A stretch of 64,000 nt of DNA from Symbiodinium sp. CCMP2592 (GCA_905221615.1 CAJNDT010000996.1:39100-103099), one strand, 5' to 3'; counted from the stretch's first letter, positions 1 through 10,467 are shown. The notes: generated from the letters alone by a model not told the origin. Numbers and translations: made by a program.

Positions 1-408
1 GACACCCCGGACTCCTACGGGAGCTGGGCAGTGGCCGAGACCGCCCGCTCGGAGAACTCGTCGCCGGAGCTCGTGATGTACGCCTGATGGTGGCAGGAGC
101 AGCAGAACACCAAGTCGAGCAAGGCGAAGATCTACGACGAGGACAGCGAGGAGGAGGGCTCCAAGGGAACCCAGCGAGCGGCGACCTCATCGAGGGGATC
201 ATGGGACGAGGTGAGCCTCACCCCGACCAAGGGGTACACCGGAAAGGGCAACACGAAGGCCACCCCCAAGCGCCCCAGCAAGGACCTGATCGGCAAGGAC
301 GAGAAGATCATGGACTCCCAGCCGGACCAGAACGTCCTCGAGGAAATTCAGGCCCTCGAGACGAAGTTGGCGGTGCTAAAGGACAAGGCGCGAAGCTCAA
401 AACCGTGA
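1..408 (+). pseudogene. Copia element 1, gag-side remnant
   Basis: The stretch reads as fragments of a retroelement polyprotein in shifting frames. Frame 1 is open from base 1 (starting DTPDSYGSWAV) to a stop at 85-87. Another frame, 211-408, is rich in K/E and ends in a helical segment (EEIQALETKLAVLKDKA). No zinc knuckle is visible. It lies directly upstream of, and in the same orientation as, the dioxygenase-like and integrase parts of a copia element, so it is read as the gag or spacer part of that element. The window starts inside the element, so its 5' LTR is not seen. Homology to gag is inferred from position only. Confidence 0.4.
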
Positions 409-889
409 AATTCGATGTGGGCCTGAGTGGCCCACGCGGTGGCGGCAGCCACCACAGGAGAGATCGGGAAGTTTGCTGTTGTGGCGCTGTACGTGAACAA
501 GACTGCATTGCAGAGAGCGACTACGTCCGGGGATACCTGAGTAAAGCCCTGAACTACAACACCAATACTGTTCCCGACGGCAAAGGCGGAGAAGTCCATG
601 GACCCCTAGCAACAGAGGCCTACGACAACAAGCACCACGAGCACTACGACTACGGCGCGCCCCGTGATGGAGCACGCGGCCAACGACAGCTACGCTATGG
701 GGACCCAACTTTTGACTGGGCCGACACCTCCTATGAGAACTGCCAGCGCCTCCTCGAGAGCACCTTGGTTGGCAATGCGGTCAACCCCTTGCGGCCGATA
801 CAGCACACAAGGGAAGGCAGCAGGGAGCAAGTCTACGAGACCCAGGGGATGTACACCCATGGGGGAGTGAGCGGAATCACCCGCTGCAC

Positions 890-1687
890 CAAGGACCACG
901 ATCGCGGTTGTCCGCTTCCTCAACGAGTTTGGCAAGAAGCACTTCGGGGAGAAAGCCACGTGGACCTCGATCTCGGTGACCCGGAACGTGTCGTGTGACA
1001 CCCACCGGGACTCCAACAATCTTCGAGGAGCTCTCAACGTACCACACAGTGACGTTTGGGCAACGAGGCGGAGGAGACCTTTGGCTCGAGGAGGACATCG
1101 ACGAGGACACCGCCAACAATAACGGCCTCGTGTGGCGCAAGGACCGGCCCGGGAATTGGGTTCCCGGCAGATACCACTCCACCAAGGAGAAACCGATGTC
1201 CTTCGACCCCTTCCTGCGCCACTCTACCGGGGCTTGGGACGGAGATCGTTGGTGCCTGACCTACCACACCGTCCGAGGCATCAAAGAGGCTGGCGGGGAG
1301 ATCAAGAAGTTCCTCAGGGGTTGTGGTTTCCCATTGCCGAAGGCCCCGCGAGAATCCCGAGGGCCAAGACCAAAGCCTGCGAAGAGCGAGCGGAAGAACA
1401 TCATGAATGGGGCAGGAAAGTTGAGCGTGCTCATGGCAACGTTCCTCGCCGCCGCCGGGACCTTCCTCAACGAGGTACAGGACCCCGTCCCCGAGTATGA
1501 CCCGATCGTGATGATGGAGATTGGCGGCTACGAGGGCACGATCGAGGCGACCGAGCTGAACAAGGCGGTGATTGAGCCCATCCTCTGGCCGGACTATGAG
1601 CAACCCGACGTGCAGGAGAACGCGTACCACTTCGTGAAAGGAGCTAGCCCGAAAGAGCTGCGAGTACATCTAGAATCTAGATTCTAG
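890..1687 (+). pseudogene. Copia element 1: 2OG-Fe(II) dioxygenase-like domain
   Basis: Two frames joined by a frameshift near 1,035-1,050 give one domain. The upstream frame reads TSISVTRNVSCDTHRDSNN; the downstream frame (995-1687) continues YHTVTFGQRGGGDLWLEE, then DPFLRHSTGAWDGDRWCL. The order HxD (codons at 1003 and 1009), GGDLW, a distal H (1220) and a distal R (1247) is that of the double-stranded beta-helix fold of 2-oxoglutarate/Fe(II) dioxygenases (prolyl-hydroxylase type): H, D and H bind iron and R binds 2-oxoglutarate. The tail (MMEIGGYEGTIEATEL) leads to a stop just before the integrase frame. Inference: copia elements of this lineage carry an accessory oxygenase-like module. 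No aspartic protease motif was recognised here. The frameshift makes this copy inactive as it stands. Confidence 0.5.
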
Positions 1688-1692
1688 ATGGA

Positions 1693-2610
1693 ATGCCAGC
1701 GAAGGATACGCAGCGCGTCAAGGAGCTGGTGCGAGACCAACTCAATGAAGGAGGAGATGTTGTACTACGTGGAGGTGACCTACAGACCTGGGCCAGCGAG
1801 CACGTCGATTTTATCAAGTATAAGTCCGATGGCGATTCGGATGGGTGGCTTGTGCTTGGCCGGCCTAAGAAGGACAGTGTGACTCTACAAGGGAGCAAGA
1901 GACCCTACGATGTGTGTATGGTGGGACCTGAGGAAGCCAAGCAGGAGGAGACCAAGTACGACGGATCCGGCATCACCTTCGAGAAGACTGTGCCCAACAT
2001 CGTCAGGTCATCACTGCGACGCCTACACCAAAACCTCGGACACCCGAGGGCCGAGGACCTTTGCCGACACCTACGTTTGGCAGGATGCGAGCCCAGCGTC
2101 ATCAAGGCCGTGAAAGGAATGAAGCGCGAAACTTGCCAGGCTACCAAACACGCTCAGTTGGCGAGGCCTACTACGTTGCCCCGGCTGTTGGACTTCAACT
2201 CCTGCGTCGGCGTCGACCTCTTCTACGCCCACGACGCCCTGGATAAGAGGCATACTTTCCTCACGGTCGTCGCCTGGGCTACCACTTACCAAGTTGTCGT
2301 GCGACTTGAGTGTGAAGATGGCCCCTCTGTTGAGAAGGCATTCAACACATGTTGGCTGACCCCGTTCGGACCACCGACCACCGTGTCCTTGGATCTTGAT
2401 GGAAAAGTTCAAGCTGGACTCGGTCGACTATGCGACTGGCACAACATCCGGATGAAAGACGTTGCGGCCCAAGCCAAGTGGCAAGGGGGCGTGACTGAAC
2501 CCCAGATTGGATGGTTCAAGGGGATATGGGAGCGCGTCGTCCACGAGCTGAACGTCACCGAGGAAGAGGCCGAGATCGCCGGGACCATGGTGTGTCCAAG
2601 AATGATCTGA
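1693..2610 (+). pseudogene. Copia element 1: GAG-pre-integrase and integrase core
   Basis: Integrase inserts the cDNA copy of the element into host DNA. An HHCC-like zinc region is visible (LHQNLGHPRAEDLCRHL, then CEPSV and RETCQATK); one cysteine of the usual CxxC pair is missing. The catalytic triad is readable: D in VGVDLFYAHD, D in SLDLDGKVQ, E in GVTEPQIGWFKG. The frame ends at an in-frame TGA (2608-2610). Just before it another frame reads KNDLRRRY, the usual continuation in copia integrases, so the stop is explained by a frameshift. The upstream module ends six bases before this frame. Recognition as copia integrase is firm; loss of function is likely. Confidence 0.8.
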
Positions 2611-2619
2611 GGCGGCGAT

Positions 2620-3084
2620 ATGCGGCCACAGTCCTATACGCAGTGGGTTCTTGGAAAGTCGCCCCGGATCCCCGAGGAACTATGTGACCCGGACGCAGGA
2701 GGAGTTGTGACCTGGGACTTGACCGAGGACTCGAAGTTCCAAAGGGCAGCGGCGCTCAGGGCAAGCGCCAGGATCGCATTCCATCAAGCTCAAGGAGATG
2801 AACGACTACGTCGAGGACTGCTTCACCGGGCAAGAACAGCGAAGGCGGTCTACGAGATCGGGGACCCAGTGCACTACTGGAACCAGCCCAAAGACCGTCG
2901 CCGACCCCATTGGGTCGGACCAGCAGTCGTGGTCGGAAAACAAGGCGGGAGCTACCGGATTTCGAGAAATGGACGCTGCAGGCTCACGGCCCCAGAGCAC
3001 TTGAGGAGTTCAGGACCTGAAGAAGTCGGCGAGTTCCTCACCATGAAGGGGGTCCGTGAAGAGGTCAATAAGCTGTTAATGTGA
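2620..3084 (+). pseudogene. Copia element 1: integrase C-terminal region
   Basis: This frame continues the integrase after the stop at 2610, in the same frame. It reads SYTQWVLGKSPRIPEEL and then a basic stretch with VHYWNQPKDRRRPHWVGPAV followed by VVGKQGGSYRI, which matches the GKGG/GPY-type C-terminal module of copia and gypsy integrases that binds DNA or chromatin. It ends in EHLRSSGPEEVGEF and a stop at 3084. The frame should run on into the RT part but is cut by about 460 bp of non-coding repeat-rich DNA. Assignment to the same element rests on orientation, order and spacing. Confidence 0.7.
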
Positions 3085-3547
3085 GCTCGTGATTATTAAA
3101 GGTCCCCTCAATAGAGCTAAACTCGGCCCGGCACACAATAATAAAAGGTCCCCTCAATAGAGCTAAACTCGGCCCGCACACAATAATAAAGACCCCTCAA
3201 TAGTCCTAAAACCCGTCCCGTCCTAAAATTTTTAAGGTTTAAGTAGAGAAGCACTCCTAAAAGAGCGGAGCAAGAGGGCTGCTGGAGCGAAGAGGGCTGC
3301 AAAAATCTGCTACTATACTACTACTGTACTACTGTACTACTGTACTACTGTACTACTGTACTACTACTGTACTACTGTACTAATGTACTACTGTACTACT
3401 GTACCACCCCCGGCCCCCAAACAACTTCGACCCCGGACCCCCCAAACAACTTCAGGTCAGAGATATGCGGACCCCCCGTTAATATTACAGGGACTGGACT
3501 TGTTTGGGGGGGGGGGGGGGGTTTAATAATCAGGAGACTAACTAGCC
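3085..3547 (+). repeat. Repeat-filled gap splitting the copia polyprotein
   Basis: This stretch separates integrase from RT and has no coding frame. From about 3,094 to 3,200 a unit of roughly 47 bp (containing CCCCTCAATAGAGCTAAACT) is repeated two and a half times. At 3,309-3,402 there is a (TACTACTG)-like microsatellite. At 3,506-3,521 there is a run of 16 G. An intact copia pol would be continuous here, so this is an insertion or slippage product in the middle of pol. Confidence 0.6.
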
Positions 3548-5860
3548 ATGGACCTTGACGACCCCAGCACCTACGTGGAGGCCGAAGAGGAGGACGGCGG
3601 AGAACAGACCATGGGCGACGACTACCGAGACGCCTTGAAGCGCAAGGACGACGGCCTCGACCACCTGTCCGACTACGGCTCCGATATGTCCGACGGGGGG
3701 GTAGTTCTTGATGGAGAAGGCGACCATGAGATGGCCGAGCGCGGGGAAGACACTTTGGAACACGTTCTACCTCTACGACGCCTACGCAAGAAGACCCGAA
3801 AGGACCAAATCGCCCGGGACCCCGACGAGGTGATGCTTACCAACAAGGCCCTCACTCAGCGAGGACATGCTAAGCGGCAAGAGAAAGAACTACGGTGGAA
3901 CGAGATCCCGGAGCACGCCAGGAAACTCTTCAAGGACGCCGAAAAGGTGCAGTGGGATGAACACTTGTCCTACGACGCGCTGGAGCCACTGAGTCTCGAA
4001 GAGTCTAAACGCGTTCGAGATTCTGTTCCCGCCTCTCGCACACTGCCGTGTCGATGGGCATATCGCGACAAGAACTGGGCGGCTCGGCAAGCAAGTGGTG
4101 GCGAGCAAGAGCCCGCCTGGAGATGCAAGAGCCGATTGGTGATCGGAGGACATCGCGACCCCGATCTTGGAGTCGAGGCCTTGGACACAGACGCCCCAAC
4201 GTTGTCACGACCAGGTTTCGCCTGCCTCATGCAGCTACTGGCGAACGGACTTGAAGCAGAAGACCCATGGACGGCCGCAGCGGGCGACATCCAGTGTGCC
4301 TTCCTCACTGGAGGCTACCTTACCAGAGGGGAGGACCTCTACCTCCACCAGCCGGCCACCGGCTTCCCTGGACTTCTTCCTGGTCAACTGGTGAGGATCA
4401 AGAAGAATATCTTCGGCTTGGCTACGTCTCCCCACGAGTGGTGGAAGGACCTACAGCAAGGGATGTTGAGCGCCGAGATTCAGTACCTCGGTGAGACCTA
4501 TGGGTTCGAGCAGTGCCCTCTGGATCCCTGCATCTTCATGCTGAGGCGACGTGACAACGAAAAGTTCACCGGCAAGCCGTTGGGCTATGTGGGGAGTCAT
4601 GTTGACGACCTACTGGTTATAGCTGGAAAAGTGGTGAACAAGCTCATACAGGCGGCGCTGTCAAAGACCTTCCCCATCGACAAGTGGGAGGAGGACCACC
4701 TCGACTACGTGGGCACCGAGATCATCTGTGGTCAAGGAGAGGTCTTGGTCACCCAGCGCAAGTACGCCGGCACACGGCTGCTCACCGTGGACATCCCAAA
4801 GGGGCTTGATGAAGAGGACCTTGCAGGCCCGGAGCAGATCGCCGATAATCAGTCCCTCATTGGAGCACTGTCTTGGTTGGCTTCGCAGACGAGGCCAGAC
4901 CTCACCTGTTCAGTGAGTCTGGCGCAACAACTCCAACGGCGGCCGACGATTGGCGACCTGAAGTTCACCAACCAGATTTCCATGAGAGCCTTGGCCTACA
5001 AGGAAGAGGGCCTTCGCTACCGTCCTCTTCCTGCTACGTTCGGCGTGGTGGTGTACCACGATGCGGCATGGGCAAATGCTCTGGACGACGAGTGCGAGGA
5101 GGACTACTTCCGACTGACGGAAGAAGACAGGGAGGCCGGCCTCATGCGAGAAGGGCCTTTCGGATCTCGGAAGGAGTGTAAGGCCAAGCGGCAGAACTCG
5201 AAGGTCGCCTCGCAGATCGGCGCGCTGGTGCTCTTCGCCGACCTCGAGAGCGTGAAGGGCGGGATCGGCAACTTCTCCATTGCCGATTGGCGATCGAGAG
5301 CGGGCCAAAGGGTGTGCAGATCTACCTCTGGCGCAGAGACGCAAGCCTCTGTGGAAGGGGTGGAAGGAGCCCAGTATATGAGGTCCAGCATCGAGACGTT
5401 GGTCGAAGGCGAGCTTGTGAAGGTGGAGTCGTCGAAGGCCCCGCTCCTCTGCTTGAGTGACTGCGGGTCATTATATGACCATCTCCACAAGCAAGGCATT
5501 CCGAGAGTGCCGACAGACCGTAGGCTCGCCATAGATTTAGCTGCATTGAGACAGAGTCTCAAGAGAGAGCAATGGGGGAGCAAGCTCCCCATCGGGTGGG
5601 TCCCGAGCGGTCTCCAATTTGGAGACATCTTGACAAAGCCCGGAGACCCCAAGCAGTGGTGGGATTCCCAGAAGGGCCAGCTTTCAGTGCCGATAGATCT
5701 CTCAGAGAACGGCCGAGCCAGTGTTTTTCATGAGGAGAAGAGAACCAGTGTTGAGCACAAAGTGAATACTTGCAGTGATCATCGTGATGACAGCACTTTT
5801 GGCAATCTTCGTACTGCTGTGCTTTGCAAGAAAGACTCAACATACGGTTCTCGACTCTGA
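3548..5860 (+). CDS. Copia element 1: reverse transcriptase and RNase H
   Basis: This 770-residue frame copies element RNA into DNA and removes the RNA. The first ~130 residues are acidic (linker). RT motifs follow: RTLPCRWAYRDKNW, ARLVIGGH-type KSRLVIGGHRDPD, the first catalytic Asp in AAGDIQCAFLTG, then IFGLATSPHEWW, and the second catalytic box YVGSHVDDLLVI, the classical copia VDD. LIGALSWLASQTRPDLT marks the thumb/connection region. The RNase H part shows SGAETQASVEG, DCGSLYDHLHK and the closing GDILTKP. The frame has no internal stop. After RNase H another frame (about 5,774-5,845) encodes a hydrophobic helix (VIIVMTALLAIFVLLC), so a frameshift near the end is likely. The start ATG at 3548 follows the repeat-filled gap and is probably not the original polyprotein start. 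Confidence 0.88.
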   Translation: MDLDDPSTYVEAEEEDGGEQTMGDDYRDALKRKDDGLDHLSDYGSDMSDGGVVLDGEGDHEMAERGEDTLEHVLPLRRLRKKTRKDQIARDPDEVMLTNKALTQRGHAKRQEKELRWNEIPEHARKLFKDAEKVQWDEHLSYDALEPLSLEESKRVRDSVPASRTLPCRWAYRDKNWAARQASGGEQEPAWRCKSRLVIGGHRDPDLGVEALDTDAPTLSRPGFACLMQLLANGLEAEDPWTAAAGDIQCAFLTGGYLTRGEDLYLHQPATGFPGLLPGQLVRIKKNIFGLATSPHEWWKDLQQGMLSAEIQYLGETYGFEQCPLDPCIFMLRRRDNEKFTGKPLGYVGSHVDDLLVIAGKVVNKLIQAALSKTFPIDKWEEDHLDYVGTEIICGQGEVLVTQRKYAGTRLLTVDIPKGLDEEDLAGPEQIADNQSLIGALSWLASQTRPDLTCSVSLAQQLQRRPTIGDLKFTNQISMRALAYKEEGLRYRPLPATFGVVVYHDAAWANALDDECEEDYFRLTEEDREAGLMREGPFGSRKECKAKRQNSKVASQIGALVLFADLESVKGGIGNFSIADWRSRAGQRVCRSTSGAETQASVEGVEGAQYMRSSIETLVEGELVKVESSKAPLLCLSDCGSLYDHLHKQGIPRVPTDRRLAIDLAALRQSLKREQWGSKLPIGWVPSGLQFGDILTKPGDPKQWWDSQKGQLSVPIDLSENGRASVFHEEKRTSVEHKVNTCSDHRDDSTFGNLRTAVLCKKDSTYGSRL

Positions 5861-6204
5861 CAGGCGACCGCTACCGAAGGCATTGTGGATCATGGAAAAG
5901 ACTGCCTCGCTGTGGAGGCCAGGGACTTGTGTAGCTTGTGTAGTCCCCCCTTAGTGTTGTAAAAGAACCCTTCCAACTTCACGAGAAATAAAAGAACTCC
6001 GTCTGGGTCGTACTCGACAACAAAAGAGATGAGCTCGCTCCTTGTCGTCCCCTCTTCCTCCTCAAGGGATACTCCTTGTCGTCCCCTCTTCCTCCTCAAG
6101 GGATAGAAGCGAGATAGCTCTCAAGAAATGAGGACAGAGCTCTCTCAATCTTCAACAGAAGTGTCTGATCATCCCTACCTCATCCTCTGAGTTAGCTTCC
6201 AAAA
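5861..6204. other. Spacer between two opposed copia elements
   Basis: No gene is seen. A 34-bp unit (containing CTTGTCGTCCCCTCTTCCTC) occurs twice head to tail at 6038-6071 and 6072-6105. The stretch around 5,965-6,005 (CCTTCCAACTTCACGAGAAA) resembles 54,493-54,530, so this spacer shares repeat debris with the 54-kb region. No clear 3' LTR for element 1 was found. Confidence 0.5.
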
Positions 6205-6280
6205 TGTAAAAGCACAAATCGTGCTCGTCACTTTTGCTCTGAAAGGGCTTCAGTACGCTCGAGTTTCTTGCCGCTGCACA
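6205..6280 (-). repeat. Short LTR-like repeat, copia element 2
   Basis: Read on the - strand the segment starts TGTGCAGCGG and ends TTTTACA, giving TG...CA ends. It is preceded on that strand by a purine-rich tract (GAGAGGGGAAAAG), as expected for a polypurine tract before a 3' LTR. Nearly the same sequence occurs at 54,257-54,330 in the same orientation, there followed by a TGG-starting primer-binding site. The very short length (about 76 bp) is inferred from where the two copies stop matching; the true LTR could be longer. Confidence 0.5.
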
Positions 6281-6497
6281 TTCCTCAGAAACTTTTCCCC
6301 TCTCCCGGTCCTGCTCGAACTTGTTCCCGGATCTGGTAGAAGGGGTAGAGGAGCTTCCCGAACACGTGGCTCCCGTAGGCCGTGCCTCCTCCGACTGGGC
6401 TGCCGTAGCCTGCCCAAGCCCTGCCCCAGTCGAAATGCCCAACATCGGTAGGGCGTTCTCCTCCATCCAGCTCTGGATTCTCGCCGCCACATCTGGA

Positions 6498-6783
6498 TCA
6501 AGTCCGCTGCTCGTGCCCATAAGCTCGGTCGGCCACGTCCCGGCTGTGGTTGTGGTTGGTGTTCCCGCTCTGGCCTTCCTGGTTGATGATCACCTGGCTG
6601 TCGTGCTGGATCGCCTCCTGGCCGCCATTCCCGGATGAGGTTGTCGAGCGCCGCCCCATCCACCAAGCCAGGGCCAGCAACCCCACAAACCACAAGTAGC
6701 GCACCAGGACCACGACCATCAAGTAGATCAGCGAAGCGAGGTCTTCGAAGAGCTCGCTGGGGCCGGCTGGCCCGAACTCGCAC
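6498..6783 (-). pseudogene. Copia element 2: C-terminal tail with membrane segment
   Basis: Downstream of RNase H, a - strand frame contains MVVVLVRYLWFVGLLALAWW, a hydrophobic stretch of about 20 residues followed by a positively charged end (MGRRSTTSS), typical of a transmembrane helix. The rest is polar (NHNHSRDVADRAYGHEQRT). Element 1 has a similar hydrophobic helix after its RNase H, so a membrane-anchored tail may be a family trait. Other frames continue to about 6,152 with TSSGLDPDVAARIQSW. The role is unknown. Confidence 0.45.
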
Positions 6784-6785
6784 CC

Positions 6786-7106
6786 TTAAAAGGTTAGTTG
6801 CACATCATTGTTCCGATCTCCTCGTCCTGCTCGCCTCGCCGCCCGGAACTCGTTCTGGCACACGTGCTCCCCGTTGTCGTGGACCAAACCCACCAGGTAG
6901 CACAACAGCCGCAGCCGCTTTGCGGTGAAGCACTTCGTCCCGAGGTCGGCCGGGTTGAACTCCGTCGGGACCGCCAGCACTTTAAGGAGGTGCTGCGCCA
7001 CCCATTGCTGGATCCACAAGCACGAGGTCTGTAGGTGCCTCACTCTCCCGACGCCAAGCCTTGAGGCTATTGCCCGTGCCACCGAAGAGTCGGACCTCAT
7101 GATCAA
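6786..7106 (-). pseudogene. Copia element 2: RNase H C-terminal part
   Basis: The frame reads RSDSSVARAIASRLGVGRVR, then HLQTSCLWIQQWV and FNPADLGTKCFTAKRLRLL. This is the C-terminal half of a copia RNase H: the D of SDSSVAR is the conserved acidic residue, and the NPADLGTK box corresponds to the GDILTKP box of element 1. The N-terminal half is not continuous with it. It lies in correct order after the RT remnant (the element runs from right to left). Confidence 0.75.
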
Positions 7107-7266
7107 GACGGTTTCGTGCTACACCAAAAACTCCCAGACCTTCTTGACCAAGATGCACTCGGAGGTGGTTTGCGTCAGCTCCACCAGCTCAGCTTCTCCG
7201 CTGCTCAGGGTTAGGGCTTGGCCGATGAAAATCTGGCCCGATGACAGACTCCGCCGGGTAGTTCGG

Positions 7267-8009
7267 TCATTCGCGAAGTTGCTGTCCGAAAAGTCCATGA
7301 TGAGGTGGCCCTGCTCTTCGCCTAGAGGTACTGTATGGCCGCCTGGCAGTCCGGCCGTTCCGCCGACATCCCCAGCATGGTCCGGTAGGGTCGCCTCGCC
7401 CGCTGGGTCCCGGTGTGCTCCTCTTCTTGGGTCGGCCGGCCAGCTCGTAGAGGTCCTGGTAGAACCGCGTGGCCACCCTTATCGTGATCGAGCCGTCGGC
7501 CTCGAACTGGTGGCGTCGCCGCAGGAACTCATACATGTCCCCTGGCAACTGGAAGGGCCCACTGACCTTCACCTGGTACTTGCTCTTCAGGGTCTTCTGG
7601 ATCTTCGCCTGGATCTCGTGCTGGTGATGTCGTCGACGTGGACGGCCCTTGCCCTGAAAAGTGTGGGTACCTCCTCCATGCTCTCCAGGTCCTCGGCCAC
7701 GTCGCCGCTCAGCTGGTAGAACCACTTTTGTGATCCTTTCCTTTGTCCTGGCAGCACCCGGCCCAGTTTCCACTGGCCGTGCTTGCCCGAACTTTGCCGT
7801 GTAGGACTGGGGGAGGTAACAAGGACGGGCTCGTCAGCAGGCTGCTCCACCTGGAGAAACGCGTCCCATCTCCACGCTCCACTTGTTTTACCGCGCCACC
7901 AAACGGGCTCGTACCAGCCGCGGGCCTTGTCGTACTTCCAGGTTTTGACGAACACGGTGCTCAGGTGCTCGGCCTCCTCCCATGCCGCCGGGTCGACCAA
8001 AACGGTCAT
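7267..8009 (-). pseudogene. Copia element 2: RT C-terminal half, internally deleted
   Basis: Two overlapping - strand frames (8009-7587 and 7773-7267) form one remnant. The first includes WDAFLQVEQPADEPVLVT (integrase C-terminal or linker) and ends with RARAVHVDDITST, the copia VDD catalytic box. After a frameshift the second continues IQKTLKSKYQVKVSGPFQ, EFLRRRHQFEADGS and FYQDLYELAG, the region after the RT palm. The first catalytic box and most of the fingers/palm are absent between the integrase remnant and the VDD box, so a large internal deletion is inferred. Confidence 0.65.
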
Positions 8010-8070
8010 CTTCTCCAGCCGATCTCCTCCAGCTCGGCGGCGTCGTCCAGCACCGCCAGCTCTTCACTGC

Positions 8071-9274
8071 TCAGGTTTGGCGGGTCCTCGGTCGACTGGG
8101 CCGTCGGCCGCAATCTCCGCCTCGATCAGCCTCGATCTCTGGGCCGCGCTCGGCCCACTCTGCGTCCACCGTCTCGACCATCCTGATCGAGCCTCTGCCG
8201 TCCCCGCTGTCGCTGCTGCTGCTGCTGCTGCTCTGGCTGCCTTGGGCCATCTCTTCCGCCTTGCGCTTCTCGGCTGCTCCGGTCGACGCCGGCTCTGCTT
8301 CCGCTCGCTTTGGCGGGCTGCCCGGCTGTTCTCCAGAGCTTGCCATCCACGAAGGAAGCGATGGGCTGTAGGGGGTGAACGGCTCGGCTTCCTCAGCTTT
8401 CCTTTTCCCTCCGGCTGCCGACTGAGACGGTGACTGCAGGTCTGGCGGTGTGGCCGGTGTTGTCGGTGATCTCGGCGGGGTGGCGGGCAGCACTTCCTCT
8501 GAGAGTCGCCAGGATAACAGTTCCTGTGTTGGGCCCGGGCACAGCCAAGACCATCTTCGTGTCCAGGTCGACACCGATAAGTATCCAGTTCTCCTGCTCG
8601 CCCTCGGGGCTCGGCCTCTCGCCGCCTTCCTCCAGCGAGGCAAAGTAGAAGTCGACCTGCAAGATCGGGAGTCGCACGTCCCTGTTGGCTCCTTGGCTGT
8701 GTCGGTCTCCGCGGTTTCTTGTGCGAACGCAGGCCTCGCACCAACTCGCAAAAGGCATGTGCGTGGAGGACTTGTGCGGTACAGCGTGGTCCGGGCCTTG
8801 TAGAGGGTCGCGTCGTGCCACGACCAAGGATCGAGAAAGTCGGTCGCGGCCGCCTGGTAGTGCATCTTGATGCCGTTCCCCAGCACGTGCATGCCCTCGT
8901 TCTTTATAGGCCTCCATCTCCACGGAAATGGTCACCTTGGGCAGCTTTGGCGGGAGGCTCCGGGGAACCTCGGTGATCGCGCGGACCACGACCTGCACGA
9001 CCAAAGAGTTGTGCTTGAAGGCCACGGGTGCGTGGGGGACCATGCTTCTTGGCCCGGCTCCTCCTGTAGAGCTGGGGTCCTCTTCCGAGACCAGCTGCCA
9101 ACCTTGCTTCACCCCGGGCCCGGATGTCGTTGCCCTGGGCGTCGGTGAGCCTTGGTGGGGCCGCGTTGCCAGGCAGCGGATCCCCCATTGCACGCATGGC
9201 ACCATGCTTGCGTCCAGCACGATGGTCACGGGGTCGTGTTGTTGCTCGGTTCCTCGAAGGTGGGGACCGAACAC
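8071..9274 (-). pseudogene. Copia element 2: protease/integrase remnants
   Basis: Overlapping frames carry decayed pol. Near the right end TIVLDASMVPCVQWG resembles the active-site region of a copia aspartic protease, with the expected DSG reading DAS. Further left, STHMPFASWCEACVRTRN and LQVDFYFASLEEGG match the zinc-binding region and first catalytic Asp segment of integrase, followed by NWILIGVDLDTKMVLAVPG. From about 8,400 to 8,070 only low-complexity serine/glutamine-rich sequence remains (a GCTGCT repeat around 8,212-8,232). Several frames are open, which shows repeated frameshifts. Confidence 0.55.
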
Positions 9275-10245
9275 TCACAGCTCGCACGGCCGGCTCCTTT
9301 AGGAAGTCGTCGTAGAAGTCCGTCACCACGTCGTTGTCGGAGATGTCGAAGACATAGGTGGTGTTGGTGTTTGCGTCCGGAGGGGTCACCAGCCGCACTC
9401 GCCGTACCGAATTTGCTGGTGGCTGGCTCGTTGTATTAGTTCTCGTTGTCGTTGGGGCCGGCATTGTCGGGGCGGTGTTGCTCGCTGGCGGCGCTGTTGC
9501 TGTGGCCTGCTCCTGGTTCACCTGGTTCACGTTCTTGCCTCTGCCCTTGCCCTTAGGGCAGTCCCGGACAAAGTGTCGCCCACCGCAGGTGTAGCCCGGT
9601 GGTCCGCCCTTGCCGCCCTTCTTGCCCTTGCCACCTTTCTCCTTGCCCTTTCCTTTTCCTTTCTCTCCCTTCTTCCCTTTGTGGCCTCCTTGCTTGCCTC
9701 CCTTGTGGCCGCCCTTGCCTTTCTCCACGCGGTCGATCTCCATGTCGGCGGGGCCGCCTTGGTTGAGCGTGCCCTGGGCGGTCACGGCCAGGAGGGCGAA
9801 GCCGGAAGAAGGTTGCCAGCGTGTGCTGGCCGTTTCGTAGGCCAACAGCTTCTCGCGGATGGCCTTGTAGTCGGTGCTCTCGTCCATCGTCAGGTGGAGC
9901 TGGGTCTGCAAGTTGGTGGGGGCAGCCTGGATAACAGAACTTATACGCAGATCGTCGGGGTAGGTGCCGCCAGACACCCGCTCGTACTCCTTTGATGAGC
10001 TCCTCGTACTTCACGATCTGCTCGGCCAGGCTGCGGTTCGCGTCGAACCGGATGCCGGCCAGCTGTGCCATCAAAGCCAGCTGTTGCTGCCGCGTGGCCG
10101 GCTGCATTTCTCCCATCAGGACCCTCCAGGCCTCGAACCCATTGTTCGAGGGCACCCCTCTCACAAGCTTCGCCGGTCGCTGCCTCACAAAGGAAAGCAG
10201 GATGGCGTAGAGCTCGATGCTGCGCTTGCGCACCGCAGCATCCAT
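9270..10245 (-). pseudogene. Copia element 2: gag with zinc knuckle
   Basis: Read from 10,245 leftwards. The first frame (MDAAVRKRSIELYAILLSFV ... NGFEAWRVLMGEMQP ... LAEQIVKYEELIKG) is a typical copia gag capsid helix set. A frameshift near 9,985 passes it to the frame VSGGTYPDDLRISSVIQAAP ... DLTM-type helices. A long lysine/glycine tract (KGKGKGKEKGGKGKKGG) follows, then a knuckle GYTCGGRHFVRDCPKGKG in which one of the usual cysteines is replaced. The C-terminal part is threonine/asparagine-rich. Gag would coat element RNA in virus-like particles. This copy is frameshifted. Confidence 0.72.
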
Positions 10246-10426
10246 TCCTAGAGGACGAAATGTCTCTTATAATTCCCCGAAAGGTAACTAGTGAAAATGT
10301 GCGGCGCTGAATGTTTCTTAATTTCCTCTAGTACGACCGAACATATGAGATTTTGGAATGCACTTTATTTTCCTTGTTGTTGACTCATGGACTGCGAAAA
10401 CACGAAATGTCCTTTATTTTCCATCA

Positions 10427-10467
<41 letters not shown>

